NCBI GenBank assembly: GCA_002748835.1
Contig: PDTL01000008.1
Coordinates: forward strand, 1-34,795
Direction: 5' to 3'
Source: Deltaproteobacteria bacterium
GTDB taxonomy: Bacteria > Desulfobacterota > Desulfobacteria > Desulfobacterales > GCA-2748835
Length of the DNA stretch: 34,795 bases
The notes beneath the pieces are model-generated. The model ran no database searches. It saw only the letters and a program-made list of their open reading frames with translations, and was not told the origin of the DNA. How positions within the stretch are numbered: position 1 is the first letter of the stretch; every line of letters starts with the position of its first letter. A program made the position numbers and the translations under genes. Of this stretch, positions 17,916 through 26,920 are shown piece by piece.

Positions 17916-18091
17916 TGTGGGCACCTGCGGGGTTCACGATGGGTCTCCAAATGAAAACAAAAGATGGCTTATCCATAAAAAGACACTATGAATAAACCAT
18001 CTTCGTAATACAATATACGCATCCATCTGGAGCGTTTATACCAAAAACTTCCGGGCGCGTAACTAAAACAGGGAGCGTGCGTTGCGAAACC

Positions 18092-18361
18092 TTAGTTCAG
18101 GGCATCTTTCAGTGCTTTTCCCGGAATAAATTTAGGCACATTCCGTGCTGCGATTTGAATCTCTTTGCCGGTCTGGGGGTTACGGCCTTTTCGCGCTTCA
18201 CGTTTTGCGCTTTTAAAGGTACCAAAACCGATCAGTGTAACCGCATCCTTTTTTTTCAGCGCCTCTGTAATGGTGGCAAATACACAGTCAACCGCAGCCT
18301 GAGCTTCTTTTTTCGTACCAACAACCTTTGCAACTTCGTTAATCAGATCACCCTTGTTCAT
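18092..18361 (-). CDS. hup: HU-family DNA-binding protein
   Basis: An 89-residue histone-like protein of standard HU length. The beta-arm signature is clear: [21 protein letters not shown], read here as GFGTFK plus [12 protein letters not shown], followed by [11 protein letters not shown]. The Pro that intercalates in bent DNA is in RNPQTG. It binds DNA non-specifically as a dimer and shapes the nucleoid. A strong ribosome site (AAAGGAGAACTT) precedes the ATG. It is a single gene, divergent from the acyltransferase across a 430-base AT-rich spacer. Confidence 0.96.
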   Translation of the reverse strand: MNKGDLINEVAKVVGTKKEAQAAVDCVFATITEALKKKDAVTLIGFGTFKSAKREARKGRNPQTGKEIQIAARNVPKFIPGKALKDALN

Positions 18362-18791
18362 AAGTTCTCCTTTTATAAGCTTATAGTTTCAGTATATGGA
18401 GCAGGTGTCATTGAAAACACCACTGGTTTACTATGTATAAATAACGATCCGTTTACAAAGGTTTAAAATAGCGACGCTTTACCTGGCAAAGGTAACGTGT
18501 AATTGCTTAATCGCTGCATATCATGGTTGAATGTGTTTGCACTACGGTAGTTACGATCTTGATGACGTCGTGTCAAGCAATTATTGCCAGGATTGTTTAA
18601 TTAGATAAAAAAAAGAGGTAATTTGTATGATACAAAAGAAAATACGGCCTAAAAGGTGCTAAAACAGTTTCTTCCGAATTCCTAATATGGTATTAAAACT
18701 ATTTTTGAATGCTGCTGTTTGTTCCGCGCAAACAGGTTTGGATACGGTGTATTTTGGCGAATCGTATATTCATCAGAGAGGATGATCTGAA
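18362..18791. other. AT-rich spacer between HU gene and acyltransferase
   Basis: A 430-base region holding the promoters of two divergent genes. I see one tiny open frame at 18627-18662 with AGAGG before its ATG, encoding a basic 11-residue peptide (MIQKKIRPKRC), and no other gene. No tRNA or structured RNA is evident. Confidence 0.45.
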
Positions 18792-19457
18792 GTGCTGGAC
18801 AGGATAAAAGCGCGATGCATGTTTTTTATCGGACGGATGGTGGTGGCCATCGTTGATCTGTGGCTGGCCTCGGTCTCCATGACCGTTCATCACGCAGACG
18901 CGGTCTGTCATCATCTGAAATCAGGACGATATGTGGGTGCCAGCTGGCACGGCCGCCTGGTTCTATTTTTCCTGGTTACCCGAGGCCAGAAACCCGCTGT
19001 GATGACCAGTCGGTCAAAAGACGGGGCCCTTGCGGCTCAGCTTCAGGTCTGCGGGGGATATACGGTGTTTCGGGGGTCTTCCCGCAAAGGCGGCAGGGAA
19101 GCCCTGGTAAAAATGATCAACTACATGCGGACCTTCAACCGGCCAACCCTGCTCTCGGTGGATGGCCCCACGGGTCCGGTGTACAAAGCCAAATCCGGGG
19201 CCGTGGTCATTGCATCCAAAACCGGGTTTCCCATCCTGCCGATCTCGTTTTCCGGGAACCGGCTGATCCGGTTTCGAAGCTGGGACCAGGCGGTTTTCCC
19301 GAAACCCTTTTCCAAAGGGCATGTGATTTACGGACAGCCCATCTCTGTTCCGCCCGACTGCACCACAGCCGACATCGAACGCTACCGTCTGGCGGTGGAG
19401 GCAGAACTGAACCGGATCACCCGAGAAGTCGAGCCGACGTTTAACCCATCAGACTGA
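18792..19457 (+). CDS. DUF374 lysophospholipid acyltransferase-family protein
   Basis: A 221-residue protein of the DUF374 branch of the lysophospholipid acyltransferase family. The motif block SWHGRLVLFF replaces the usual HxxxxD with an H-centred variant, followed by SRSKDGALAAQL, RGSSRKGGREAL and SVDGPTGPVYKAKSG, all typical of DUF374. Members are membrane-associated and are thought to acylate lipid or lipid A-type substrates. The start is GTG at 18792 with GAGAGG about ten bases upstream; the hydrophobic N-terminal region (MFFIGRMVVAIVDLWLASV) follows directly. It converges with the small unknown gene at 19480. Confidence 0.87.
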   Translation: MLDRIKARCMFFIGRMVVAIVDLWLASVSMTVHHADAVCHHLKSGRYVGASWHGRLVLFFLVTRGQKPAVMTSRSKDGALAAQLQVCGGYTVFRGSSRKGGREALVKMINYMRTFNRPTLLSVDGPTGPVYKAKSGAVVIASKTGFPILPISFSGNRLIRFRSWDQAVFPKPFSKGHVIYGQPISVPPDCTTADIERYRLAVEAELNRITREVEPTFNPSD

Positions 19458-19479
19458 TGCGGTCTGCGGGAAGGCCGGT

Positions 19480-19830
19480 TTAAGAGGCAGACCGGCGGTC
19501 ATACGCCGCATGTACATCTGCCAGCAGGTGGCGGGATAACATCTCTTGTGCGATATCTTCTGCTGCCTCCATATCATATCCGTCACTTCGGATACGGGTG
19601 AGGAGCATCATGTTCACCAACCGGGTTTTGGATTCAAGGTAGCGGATGGCGCGGTCAAGCGCGACCCGTGCGTCTGCGTTATCCGGGTCTGTGATCAGAA
19701 TCTGCGGATCGGTTTCAAGACGATCAAACAGACCGGGCAGTTCTTTTGCCGGCAACCGCTTCAGGCGTGCAGGGAAGGGGGCCGGCAGGTCATCAAGGCT
19801 GACTGGCAGGGTTTCCGTCATCTGCGTCAT
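19480..19830 (-). CDS. Conserved-looking hypothetical protein, 116 residues
   Basis: No family is recognised. The product is a soluble, acidic and mostly helical protein with a Pro-rich opening (VSLDDLPAPFPARLKRLP) and a helical C-terminal half ending HAAYDRRSAS. No signal peptide, membrane segment or Cys motif is seen. A strong ribosome site (AAAGGAGAAAGACC) sits right before the ATG, which is the best argument for its being real. It lies 128 bases downstream of tlyA on the same strand and may be the last gene of the xseA-dxs-tlyA run. Confidence 0.7.
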   Translation of the reverse strand: MTQMTETLPVSLDDLPAPFPARLKRLPAKELPGLFDRLETDPQILITDPDNADARVALDRAIRYLESKTRLVNMMLLTRIRSDGYDMEAAEDIAQEMLSRHLLADVHAAYDRRSAS

Positions 19831-19958
19831 GGTCTTTCTCCTTTAAAAATCAATTCGGTCTCACCCGGACACGCAGGTTAGGGTCTCATCCGAATCGCCA
19901 TCCCATACACACATCCCGAACCTGTCAGTTCGCGGATCGCGATTTTTTTAGTTCACCG

Positions 19959-20699
19959 TCAGCTGGTTATGAGGCGCAACAGCGTGACAAACTCCCGGTT
20001 CCCCTTGGGGCCGAGAATCGGTGAATCCCATGTATTTGTGCACGCGAACCCGAGGGATGTTTCCGCAAATCTACGGATTTCTTCTTTTACCGCAGCATGA
20101 AGCGCCGGGTCTTTGACCACGCCGCCCTTACCCACACGGTCTTTTCCCACTTCAAACTGGGGTTTGATCAGGGCAAGGATCTGTCCGCCTGTTTTCAGGA
20201 AAGGCCGAACCGCAGGGAGCACACGCTTCAGGGAGATAAACGCGGTGTCGATGGTGACCAGGTCCACGGGTTCGGGAATCTGCTCCGGTTCAAAATACCG
20301 GATGTTGGTCCGTTCAAACACGATCACCCGCGGATCCGTCCGAAGGGACCAGGCCAGCTGACCATACCCCACATCTACGGCATAGACGCGTGCCGCACCG
20401 TGCTGGAGCAGGCAGTCCGTAAAACCGCCTGTAGATGCGCCCACATCCATACAGACGTATCCGGTGACATCAAGCACATCCCGGACAACCTTTTCAATTT
20501 TAAAACCGCCTCGGCTGACGTAGGGGATGTCTTCCCCCCGGGTCTCAATGACCGCATCCCGGTCTACCTGGGTGCCAGGCTTGTCCACGGGCACACGATT
20601 GACGAGAATCTTCCCTGACATGATCAGCCGCTTTGCGCGCTCCCTGGAACCGGCAAGTCCTGCTTTGACCACGCGTACGTCCAGGCGTTCCCTGACCAT
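19959..20699 (-). CDS. tlyA: TlyA-family rRNA 2'-O-ribose methyltransferase
   Basis: A 246-residue protein with an N-terminal S4 RNA-binding domain (about 1-60, RERLDVRVVKAGLAGSRERA) and an FtsJ-like SAM methyltransferase domain. The SAM-binding loop is DVGASTGGFTDCLLQ, and Lys and Asp residues expected of the catalytic tetrad occur in the C-terminal half (LIKPQFEVG). Family members methylate cytidines of 16S and/or 23S rRNA, which affects capreomycin sensitivity; some were first called hemolysins. It starts two bases after the dxs stop, so the two are almost certainly co-translated. Confidence 0.94.
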   Translation of the reverse strand: MVRERLDVRVVKAGLAGSRERAKRLIMSGKILVNRVPVDKPGTQVDRDAVIETRGEDIPYVSRGGFKIEKVVRDVLDVTGYVCMDVGASTGGFTDCLLQHGAARVYAVDVGYGQLAWSLRTDPRVIVFERTNIRYFEPEQIPEPVDLVTIDTAFISLKRVLPAVRPFLKTGGQILALIKPQFEVGKDRVGKGGVVKDPALHAAVKEEIRRFAETSLGFACTNTWDSPILGPKGNREFVTLLRLITS

Positions 20700-20701
20700 G
20701 G

Positions 20702-22579
20702 TCAGGTGGTTTCCCGGCTGACAAGACTGAAGGCAGCTTCAATCACCGCTGTTTCACTGATACCCCATATTTTTCGCAGTGTTGCCTGATCACCATGTTC
20801 GATAAACCGATCCGGAAGCCCCAGGCGTTTGACCGGAACACAGAGGCCTGCATCCTGGAGGAGTTCCAGAATAGCACTGCCAAACCCGCCCTGGCGGACG
20901 TTTTCTTCAAGGGTGATGATCCGCGGAATGCGGCCCGCCAGTTCAAGAATGGTATCCGCATCCAGCGGTTTGACAAACCGGGCATCGAGTACGGTGGCTG
21001 AAATCCCTTTCCCGGCCAGCTGTTGTGCGGCTGAAACCGCCGCATTCACCGGATGTCCCACGGCAATGATTAAAACATCATCCCCCTCGGTCAGGCGTTC
21101 CGAGGATCCAATCTCCACCACGGGTTCAGGGGAGGGCACGGGATTACCAGTGCCGATGCCCCGGGGATATCGAAATGCCACAGGACCGTCATGATGGATG
21201 GCGGTCTGCATCATGGCCTTGAGCTGGTGTTCATCACGCGGTGCCATGACCACCATATTGGGCAGGTGACGCAAATAGGAGAAATCAAAAACCCCATGAT
21301 GGGTGGGGCCGTCATCCCCCACAATGCCGCCGCGGTCAAGTGCAAACACAACGGGATGTTTTTCAATGCAGACATCGTGAAGCACTTGATCATAAGCCCG
21401 CTGCAGAAATGTCGAATAGATGGCGACCACTGGCTTAAATCCGGATGCCGCCAGACCGGCCGCAAAGGTGACACCGTGCTGTTCTGCAATTCCCACATCA
21501 AAAAAACGGTCTGGATAGGTCTGTGCGAACCGGGTGAGGCCGGTGCCCTCGGGCATGGCGGCGGTCACGGCCACAATCCGTTTATCCGATGCCGCCAGGG
21601 AGACAAGGGTGTCTCCGAAGACTTCCGTATACGTGGGCACCTTTTGGGATTTCACTGCACTTCCGGTTGCCACATCAAATGAACCGACCCCGTGAAAATC
21701 GGTGGGATTGTTCTCGGCATGGGCATATCCCCTGCCTTTTCGGGTCATGACATGGAGCAAAACCGGTTCGCCAAGGGTTTTGATATTTTCAAGAATATCG
21801 ATTAAATGCTGGAGGCGATGCCCGTCAATGGGTCCAAAATACTCAAAGTTGAACGCCTCAAAGAGCATTCCGGGTGTAACAAAGGTTTTAAAAGATTCCT
21901 CGGTGCGTTTCGCAATTTGGTACACGTCATCCCCGATCATGGGGAGTGATTTAAGAAACTCTTTGATATCCTTTCGCATATTTTGAAGCGATTTGGCGGA
22001 GAACGTACGGCTGAGAAACGAAGAAAGGGCACCCACGTTTTTTGAAATGGACATCTCGTTATCGTTTAAGATCACGATCAGATCCTTATCCGAGTCCCCG
22101 GCCTGGTTCAGGCCTTCATAGGCAATGCCCGCAGTGAGTGAACCGTCACCAATTACGGCAACGGTTTTATGCCGTTCACCGGAAAGGCAGGAGGCGGTGG
22201 CCATGCCCAATGCCGCAGAAATCGACGTGCTGCTGTGGCCGACCGTGAACGCGTCATACGGGCTTTCACTGATTTTGGTGAATCCGGAAATACCTCCGTG
22301 CTGCCGGAGGGTATGAAACCTTTCACGACGTCCGGTCAACAGTTTATGGGCGTATGACTGATGGCCCACATCCCATACGATTTTATCTTGCGGCGCATCA
22401 AAGACATAATGGATGGCAAGGGTCAGCTCCACGGCGCCCAGGCTTGACGCTAAATGGCCGCCAGTCTGAGAGACCACGTCGATAATGGTTTGCCGCAGTT
22501 CTTTTGCCAGCGCCGGCAGTACCTCGCGTGGGAGTTTTTTCAGATCTGCCGGTGATTCAATTTGGTCTAGATAGCCCAC
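20702..22579 (-). CDS. dxs: 1-deoxy-D-xylulose-5-phosphate synthase
   Basis: A 625-residue thiamine-diphosphate enzyme that makes DXP from pyruvate and glyceraldehyde-3-phosphate, the first step of the MEP isoprenoid pathway. The ThDP/Mg motif is [15 protein letters not shown], and the catalytic Glu region is [17 protein letters not shown] in the pyrimidine-binding domain. The C-terminal transketolase domain is complete. Start is GTG at 22579, preceded by AAAGGAGAGCAGCG. It lies 15 bases after ispA and two before tlyA, in a classic isoprenoid operon. Length is normal for the family. Confidence 0.97.
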   Translation of the reverse strand: MGYLDQIESPADLKKLPREVLPALAKELRQTIIDVVSQTGGHLASSLGAVELTLAIHYVFDAPQDKIVWDVGHQSYAHKLLTGRRERFHTLRQHGGISGFTKISESPYDAFTVGHSSTSISAALGMATASCLSGERHKTVAVIGDGSLTAGIAYEGLNQAGDSDKDLIVILNDNEMSISKNVGALSSFLSRTFSAKSLQNMRKDIKEFLKSLPMIGDDVYQIAKRTEESFKTFVTPGMLFEAFNFEYFGPIDGHRLQHLIDILENIKTLGEPVLLHVMTRKGRGYAHAENNPTDFHGVGSFDVATGSAVKSQKVPTYTEVFGDTLVSLAASDKRIVAVTAAMPEGTGLTRFAQTYPDRFFDVGIAEQHGVTFAAGLAASGFKPVVAIYSTFLQRAYDQVLHDVCIEKHPVVFALDRGGIVGDDGPTHHGVFDFSYLRHLPNMVVMAPRDEHQLKAMMQTAIHHDGPVAFRYPRGIGTGNPVPSPEPVVEIGSSERLTEGDDVLIIAVGHPVNAAVSAAQQLAGKGISATVLDARFVKPLDADTILELAGRIPRIITLEENVRQGGFGSAILELLQDAGLCVPVKRLGLPDRFIEHGDQATLRKIWGISETAVIEAAFSLVSRETT

Positions 22580-22594
22580 CGCTGCTCTCCTTTA

Positions 22595-23506
22595 CTACCG
22601 GTTTCTTTTCAGGATATAGGTTGCAATACCACGAAGTGGATCCGCCTTTGTATCAAATTTGGCGAGCGCCTGCAATGCACGATTCACCAGGTCTTGTGCG
22701 TGCTGTTTTGATGCTGCCAGCCCGATAAACTCAGGATAGGTGGCTTTGCCACGGTCCGCATCTGTTCCAACCGACTTTCCGAGCACATCTGGATCGCCTT
22801 CCACGTTCAGAATATCATCAATGACCTGGAACGCAAGACCGATGCAGTCGCCGTATTCAGACAATATCATCCGATCATCGGCATCTGCCTGGCCGATAAT
22901 GGCCCCAATGTCGATGGCAGCCCGGATGAGCATGCCGGTTTTCATCCGGTGCAGGGTTTCAAGCGATGCCAGATCGATGGTCTGTTTTTCAGAACACATA
23001 TCCCGCATCTGTCCGTCGATCATTCCATGATGGCCAGACGCGTGAGCCAAAATCTGGATGATCTCAAGATAGGTGCGGCCCGCAACCGGATCCGGCGCAG
23101 ATACCGTCATTCCGTAGTTGGCAAGCATGTAAAAGGCTTCGGTGAGAAGGGCATCGCCAGCCAGAACTGCGGTGGCTTCATCAAACGCCGCATGGCAGGT
23201 GGGTTTGCCGCGTCGCAGGTCATCGTCATCCATTGCCGGCAGATCATCATGGATCAGGGAATAGGTGTGGACGCATTCAATGGCGCAGGCGGCAGTGACA
23301 GCATCGGCAAACGGGACGTCATACAACGCGGACGTGGCCAGGCAGAGAATCGGGCGGAGCCGTTTGCCGCCTGCCTGAAGCGAGTAGTGCATGGCATCGA
23401 CCACACGGCTGGGGTGGGGCAGGGCGGAGATACTGGCATACAGGGCCGGATTGAACCGGTCCCGGGTTTCTGACAGATAGGTGGAAAGGTCAAACGATGA
23501 CGACAT
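22595..23506 (-). CDS. ispA: Polyprenyl diphosphate synthase (farnesyl/geranylgeranyl type)
   Basis: A 303-residue short-chain trans-prenyl transferase that condenses IPP with allylic diphosphates to make FPP or GGPP. The first Asp-rich motif is DDLPAMDDDD with the family phrase HTYSLIHDD just before. The second motif is DDILNVEGD, with Asn at the position where DDxxD has its last Asp; this variant is seen in many IspA proteins. It sits between xseB and dxs, matching the usual xseB-ispA-dxs order. Product chain length cannot be fixed by eye. Confidence 0.94.
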   Translation of the reverse strand: MSSSFDLSTYLSETRDRFNPALYASISALPHPSRVVDAMHYSLQAGGKRLRPILCLATSALYDVPFADAVTAACAIECVHTYSLIHDDLPAMDDDDLRRGKPTCHAAFDEATAVLAGDALLTEAFYMLANYGMTVSAPDPVAGRTYLEIIQILAHASGHHGMIDGQMRDMCSEKQTIDLASLETLHRMKTGMLIRAAIDIGAIIGQADADDRMILSEYGDCIGLAFQVIDDILNVEGDPDVLGKSVGTDADRGKATYPEFIGLAASKQHAQDLVNRALQALAKFDTKADPLRGIATYILKRNR

Positions 23507-23526
23507 AAGCGTGTATCATCCCTGAA

Positions 23527-23778
23527 TCATTCAGTGTCTTCCGGAGAAGACAGGGGTTCTTGGTCAACGGGCGTTTCGGTCAGAGTGCCGTCCGTTTCAG
23601 CAAGCATGACGGAAATTTTCTGTTCGACTGCTGACAGTTTTTCCTGGCAGAACTGCTTGATCTTCATGCCTTCTTCAAATTTTTTCAACGCTTTTTCAAG
23701 GGGAAGGTCACCGGATTCAAGCTCAGCGACAATGCCCTCAAGCTGGGTGATTGCCTCTTCAAAGGTTTTTCGGCTCAT
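23527..23778 (-). CDS. xseB: Exodeoxyribonuclease VII small subunit
   Basis: An 83-residue XseB. The helical core is the family-typical KTFEEAITQLEGIVAELESG followed by LEKALKKFEEGMKI. It joins XseA to degrade single-stranded DNA in both directions. The acidic tail (VDQEPLSSPEDTE) is variable in the family. Its start overlaps the xseA end by 20 bases, and ispA follows after 20 bases. Ribosome site AAGGATCACACCCC precedes the ATG. Confidence 0.95.
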   Translation of the reverse strand: MSRKTFEEAITQLEGIVAELESGDLPLEKALKKFEEGMKIKQFCQEKLSAVEQKISVMLAETDGTLTETPVDQEPLSSPEDTE

Positions 23779-25159
23779 GGGGTGTGATCCTTATAATATC
23801 TGCCATAGCTGTCCCGTCTGCAAAAACCAGGGTGACACGGTCACCTTCAGCTAAACGGGACACCTGCTGAATGACAGTATCCGATTGCGTATTTTTTATC
23901 ATGACATACCCTCTGTCCAGCACATGATGTGGACTCAGTCCGTATAACCGGTCGTTCAGGCCGGACACTCTGGCCTGTTCCCGATTTTTGAGATGCCGGA
24001 ATGCGGCAGAAAAACGGGAAGCCAGATGGTTGACCTGTTCTTTTCCGGCATCCAGCTGAAAGCTCACCAGACGGCCGGTGGATAGATGATAGGCGGATCG
24101 GCTGAAGATAAGTTCACAGCGGTGCTGATGGCGTGTCATGGCGTGAACCAGGCGTTCGGAGAGGATATCCAGACGCTGGATGTTCTCCTCGAGCTGTCTG
24201 CGCGGATGGCGGAGGCGTGTTTCAAGGGTATCCAGCCGTGACTGAACGGCTTTCAGCCGGAAGGTCATGCCAGCGACCAGACGGGTGCTCTGCTGATTTA
24301 GATGCGCAAACACGGCAGCCTGAACCGGAAAAATCAGTTCTGCAGCTGCCGTGGGTGTGGGGGCCCGCAGGTCAGCGACAAAGTCTGCAATGGTATAATC
24401 GGTTTCATGCCCGACAGCTGACACCACAGGAATCTGCGATGCAAACACCCGGCGGGCCAGGTGTTCGCCGTTAAAGGCCATCAGATCTTCAAGGGAACCG
24501 CCGCCCCGGGCAATAACGACAAGATCACACAAGTTGTCTTGATTGATCCGGTCAAGGGCCCCTGCAATCTCTGCTTCCGCACCATCTCCCTGTACACGCA
24601 CCGGAAAAATCCGGATCCGGGCGCTCGGGAACCTGCGCCGGGCTGTTTTGATAAAATCATGCATCACTGCACCGGTACCGGAGGTGATCAGACCCACACA
24701 CCGGGGAATGAGAGGGAGCTGCTGTTTGGCAGCGGCATCGAAAAGTCCCTCATCATGAAGCCTTGCCTTGAGCTGTTCGTATGCCAGCTGCAGCGATCCG
24801 GTGCCTGTTGGCTCCACATATTCCACGAGAAGCTGGTAATTTCCCCGGGGTTCGTAGACGGTGATGCGGCCCAGGGCCGTGATTGCCATGCCGTCTGCCA
24901 GCTTGAATTTCAACTGCCGGCGCTGACCGTTGAACATCACACCCGAGATCTGGGACCGTGCGTCTTTTAGGGTAAAATAGGCATGGCCGGAGGACGGAAT
25001 CCGCAGATTGGAGATCTCTCCGGAAATCCAGACAAAGGGAAAACCGTTTTCAAGCAGATCACGGATACTGCGTGTGAGTTCGGAAACACTGAAGATGCGC
25101 CGGCCTGGCAGGTCAGCATGGGGTTTCTGGCTCGGGTTTTTGGATACTTGCATGCTCAC
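23759..25159 (-). CDS. xseA: Exodeoxyribonuclease VII large subunit
   Basis: A 466-residue XseA of normal length. It has an N-terminal OB-fold (about 25-120, PFVWISGEISNLRIP), the catalytic domain with GTGAVMHDFIKTARRR, VIARGGGSLEDL and SAVGHETDYTIADF, and a long coiled-coil region before a C-terminal segment (HHVLDRGYVMIK). With XseB it forms exonuclease VII, used in mismatch repair and in clearing single-stranded ends. The start may be GTG at 25159 or ATG at 25153; neither has a strong ribosome site. It is the first gene of the xseA-xseB-ispA-dxs-tlyA operon. Confidence 0.95.
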   Translation of the reverse strand: MSMQVSKNPSQKPHADLPGRRIFSVSELTRSIRDLLENGFPFVWISGEISNLRIPSSGHAYFTLKDARSQISGVMFNGQRRQLKFKLADGMAITALGRITVYEPRGNYQLLVEYVEPTGTGSLQLAYEQLKARLHDEGLFDAAAKQQLPLIPRCVGLITSGTGAVMHDFIKTARRRFPSARIRIFPVRVQGDGAEAEIAGALDRINQDNLCDLVVIARGGGSLEDLMAFNGEHLARRVFASQIPVVSAVGHETDYTIADFVADLRAPTPTAAAELIFPVQAAVFAHLNQQSTRLVAGMTFRLKAVQSRLDTLETRLRHPRRQLEENIQRLDILSERLVHAMTRHQHRCELIFSRSAYHLSTGRLVSFQLDAGKEQVNHLASRFSAAFRHLKNREQARVSGLNDRLYGLSPHHVLDRGYVMIKNTQSDTVIQQVSRLAEGDRVTLVFADGTAMADIIRITPHEPKNL

Positions 25160-25197
25160 AAAAAAAACGTTCCGGCAAACTAAAGGTAACTGATAGA

Positions 25198-25212
25198 TAT
25201 GCTACTAGCATA
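25198..25212. promoter_or_regulatory. 15-bp palindrome upstream of xseA
   Basis: TATGCTACTAGCATA has perfect 7-bp arms about a single central base. It lies between the end of the Rpn gene and the start of xseA, at about -40 to -53 from the xseA start. It may be an operator; no matching regulator is known from the window. Confidence 0.3.
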
Positions 25213-25246
25213 GAATCGTGCGCGTTTCAAAGGTTCCCTTTTGTTT

Positions 25247-26119
25247 TTAAAGTATTTTTTTCAGCGCGTTGGGATCAATGCCTGTGCATTCGCTGATGAA
25301 ATCAATTTCAGCTCCCTTATCCAGCATTTTTTTTGCGATTTCCATTTTTGATTGTCGGGATCCTTCCTGCCTGCCTTCCTGCCTGCCTTCCTCTCTTCCC
25401 TTTGTGCGGGCTTCATCCACGCCGGTGGCATAGTCCCGTTTCCATTTCATATGAGCTTCGTAGGCATCTACCAGTTCGGAATCCAGGGTAAAGGAAACGT
25501 ATTTTTCATGGGCCTTTTTCAGATTTGGATTTTCTTTTAACAGGATGCGCATTTGTTCATCCTCCTCTGGTTTACCTTCATGCTTTAAATAGTACAGCCA
25601 TTTTTCGAGCTCGTTATCTGTATGATAATGGGAAAGTTTGGGTAGTTCAAGATAATGAATCGCCAGATGATCAGTTAAAAACAGTTCCGGATCTTTCAGA
25701 TCCCTGAGCATAAAGCAAAGATGGTACCGGCTTTCATCTGAGAAGAGATTGAAATCAAGAATATTGATGCAAATAACAGGATGTAGCACCTTGTATGCCT
25801 TTCCCTGTTCCAGTTGCGCGGTATAGAGCTTTGACCAATAATACAGAGAACGATTTTTAAAAATTTCATTACCGGATGTCTGCACCTCGATATTGAAGAT
25901 TTCCCCTGTCTCGGAAATCGCCTTGATGTCCAGCACAGACTCCTTTTCAAAATGGATGGTTTTCAGGTTAAAGGGATTTCTGACGGTAAGACTTTTGATG
26001 CGGGGCAGGTCATACTGTTGCTGGGTGGCATTGATAAAGTCCTTGAGCAGAGGACTATCCGCTTCCATGCCAAAAAGGTATTTGATAAATATGTCCGAGG
26101 TCGGGTGTATGTATTTCAT
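25247..26119 (-). CDS. Rpn-family PD-(D/E)XK nuclease / putative transposase
   Basis: A 290-residue Rpn-family protein (recombination-promoting nuclease, also PDDEXK transposase family). The family opening DIFIKYLFG is followed by the nuclease core VLDIKAISETGEIFNIEVQTSG, which supplies the Asp and the E-x-Q variant of PD-(D/E)XK. The C-terminus has the typical repeat GREEGRQEGRQEGS, encoded by a 12-bp tandem DNA repeat, and ends in a short helical bundle (AEIDFISECTGIDPNALKKIL). Rpn proteins nick or cut DNA and can act as anti-phage factors through frame-variable repeats. It sits beside an IS66 remnant, in an accessory pocket between housekeeping operons. Confidence 0.9.
   Translation of the reverse strand: MKYIHPTSDIFIKYLFGMEADSPLLKDFINATQQQYDLPRIKSLTVRNPFNLKTIHFEKESVLDIKAISETGEIFNIEVQTSGNEIFKNRSLYYWSKLYTAQLEQGKAYKVLHPVICINILDFNLFSDESRYHLCFMLRDLKDPELFLTDHLAIHYLELPKLSHYHTDNELEKWLYYLKHEGKPEEDEQMRILLKENPNLKKAHEKYVSFTLDSELVDAYEAHMKWKRDYATGVDEARTKGREEGRQEGRQEGSRQSKMEIAKKMLDKGAEIDFISECTGIDPNALKKIL
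25364..25399. repeat. 12-bp tandem repeat in the Rpn gene
   Basis: TTCCTGCCTGCC occurs at 25364-25375 and 25376-25387, with a degenerate third copy to 25399. On the minus strand it encodes the EGRQ repeats of the Rpn protein. Because 12 is a multiple of three, copy-number change would lengthen or shorten the protein without shifting frame. Confidence 0.8.
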
Positions 26120-26316
26120 GTTGATACCCTTCTAACGGGCCTGAATCCCGATCAGCAGCGCTTCTATGGCAGACACGTCTGATTCCTGTAATGCCGTGTT
26201 CTTATCGAAAGAATAACATGATCGCGGGGAAATGCAAAGAAAGAGGAGATTTCCAGGACGTGTTTGTCGTATCGCGGGGCGCCATTGCGGCGATTATCTC
26301 ATTAGAATTGCCGGAG
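26120..26316. other. Spacer upstream of the Rpn gene, nothing recognised
   Basis: This is the left part of a 477-base gap. It must hold the minus-strand promoter of the Rpn gene, but no convincing -35/-10 pair is seen. No gene, RNA or repeat is recognised here; the rest of the gap is the IS66-like remnant. Confidence 0.4.
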
Positions 26317-26531
26317 ATTCCGCAATAGAGCTGAAAGAGATCTGCGAATGGCGAAAGTAAAAACAGAAAATTTCAGGGTGTTTTCGGAAAGTAGACGCCC
26401 GGGCTTACTGCAGGATTTCAAGCTACCTTCAATCCATGACAAACCAGGGAATCAACCCGCTTGTCGCTATTCAGATGGCGTTGGCTGGCGACATCCCTCA
26501 GGTTGAGATTGGTGGGGGTGAGGCGTTACTC
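26317..26531 (+). mobile_element. IS66-family transposase C-terminal remnant with right-end-like sequence
   Basis: From 26324, one plus-strand frame gives NRAERDLRMAKVK; from 26364, another frame gives QKISGCFRKVDARAYCRISS, then YLQSMTNQGINPLVAIQMAL. The two join if one A is removed from the A-run at 26359-26363. Together they match the end of IS66-type transposases, where NNxAERDxRMxKVxQKxSGxFR is followed by an AxxYxRIxSYL segment. At 26516-26531 the sequence GGTGAGGCGTTAC ends in GTTAC, which fits IS66 ends that begin 5'-GTAA on the inner-to-outer strand. The N-terminal bulk of the element is absent. It is a dead fragment. Confidence 0.65.
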
Positions 26532-26596
26532 CATTTTTTTTCACTATGTCTGATAATATGTATTATGTAAACTTTTTTTTAAAACAGCATTGAAAA

Positions 26597-26893
26597 CTAC
26601 ACCCGCTGCGTGGTTCTGGCCGTGTGTTTACGCTGTTTTTCCAAATACGCGCGTACAGCCGGAACTAGGAACCAATCCCCTTCAAGGAGCGGCGTTGCCA
26701 CAATACCGGTGATGAGTTTGAGTTTGATCCGAATGGGCAGCCGTTTGTCCATGATATATTTTTTTTCCTGGTGTACCCGGCAGAGACCGCTCTGAACCGG
26801 CAGTCCGGAAATCCGAAGATTCTGTTCAGATACATGGATGCCGAGCTGTTCAGCAAGCCGGATCAGCTCCCGGTATAAATCATCCTGTTTCAT
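26597..26893 (-). CDS. Small conserved hypothetical protein
   Basis: A protein of about 98 residues, starting MKQDDLYRELIRLAEQLGI. Its pattern, a helical N-terminus, then SGLCRV, then a basic loop with IMDKRLPIRIKLKLI and a C-terminal PAVRAYLEKQ, is familiar from small hypothetical proteins in Desulfobacterota genomes, but I know no function. A TTG at 26923 would extend it, yet that would begin inside the alaS terminator, so I prefer ATG at 26893. The ribosome site is weak. It follows alaS on the same strand after the terminator, so it probably has its own promoter or depends on read-through. Confidence 0.6.
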   Translation of the reverse strand: MKQDDLYRELIRLAEQLGIHVSEQNLRISGLPVQSGLCRVHQEKKYIMDKRLPIRIKLKLITGIVATPLLEGDWFLVPAVRAYLEKQRKHTARTTQRV

Positions 26894-26920
26894 CTTCGTC
26901 AGTGTGCTGAAGGTTTGAAA

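Noticed and set aside
18687..18785. A 32-codon frame beginning MVLKLFLNAAVCSAQ that looks like a signal peptide
   Set aside because: No ribosome site, and it runs into the leader of the acyltransferase gene; likely chance.
19475..19497. GCCGGT...ACCGGC inverted repeat at the junction of two convergent genes
   Set aside because: It lacks T-runs on either side and partly lies in coding sequence; too weak to call a terminator.
19930..19949. TCGCGGATCGCGA followed by seven T on the plus strand, a terminator-like hairpin
   Set aside because: The stem is only 5 bp and no plus-strand gene ends just upstream, so it has no transcript to stop.
22859..22870. Asn in place of the last Asp of the second Asp-rich motif of ispA (DDILN)
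   Set aside because: This variant is common in bacterial IspA proteins and does not suggest loss of function.
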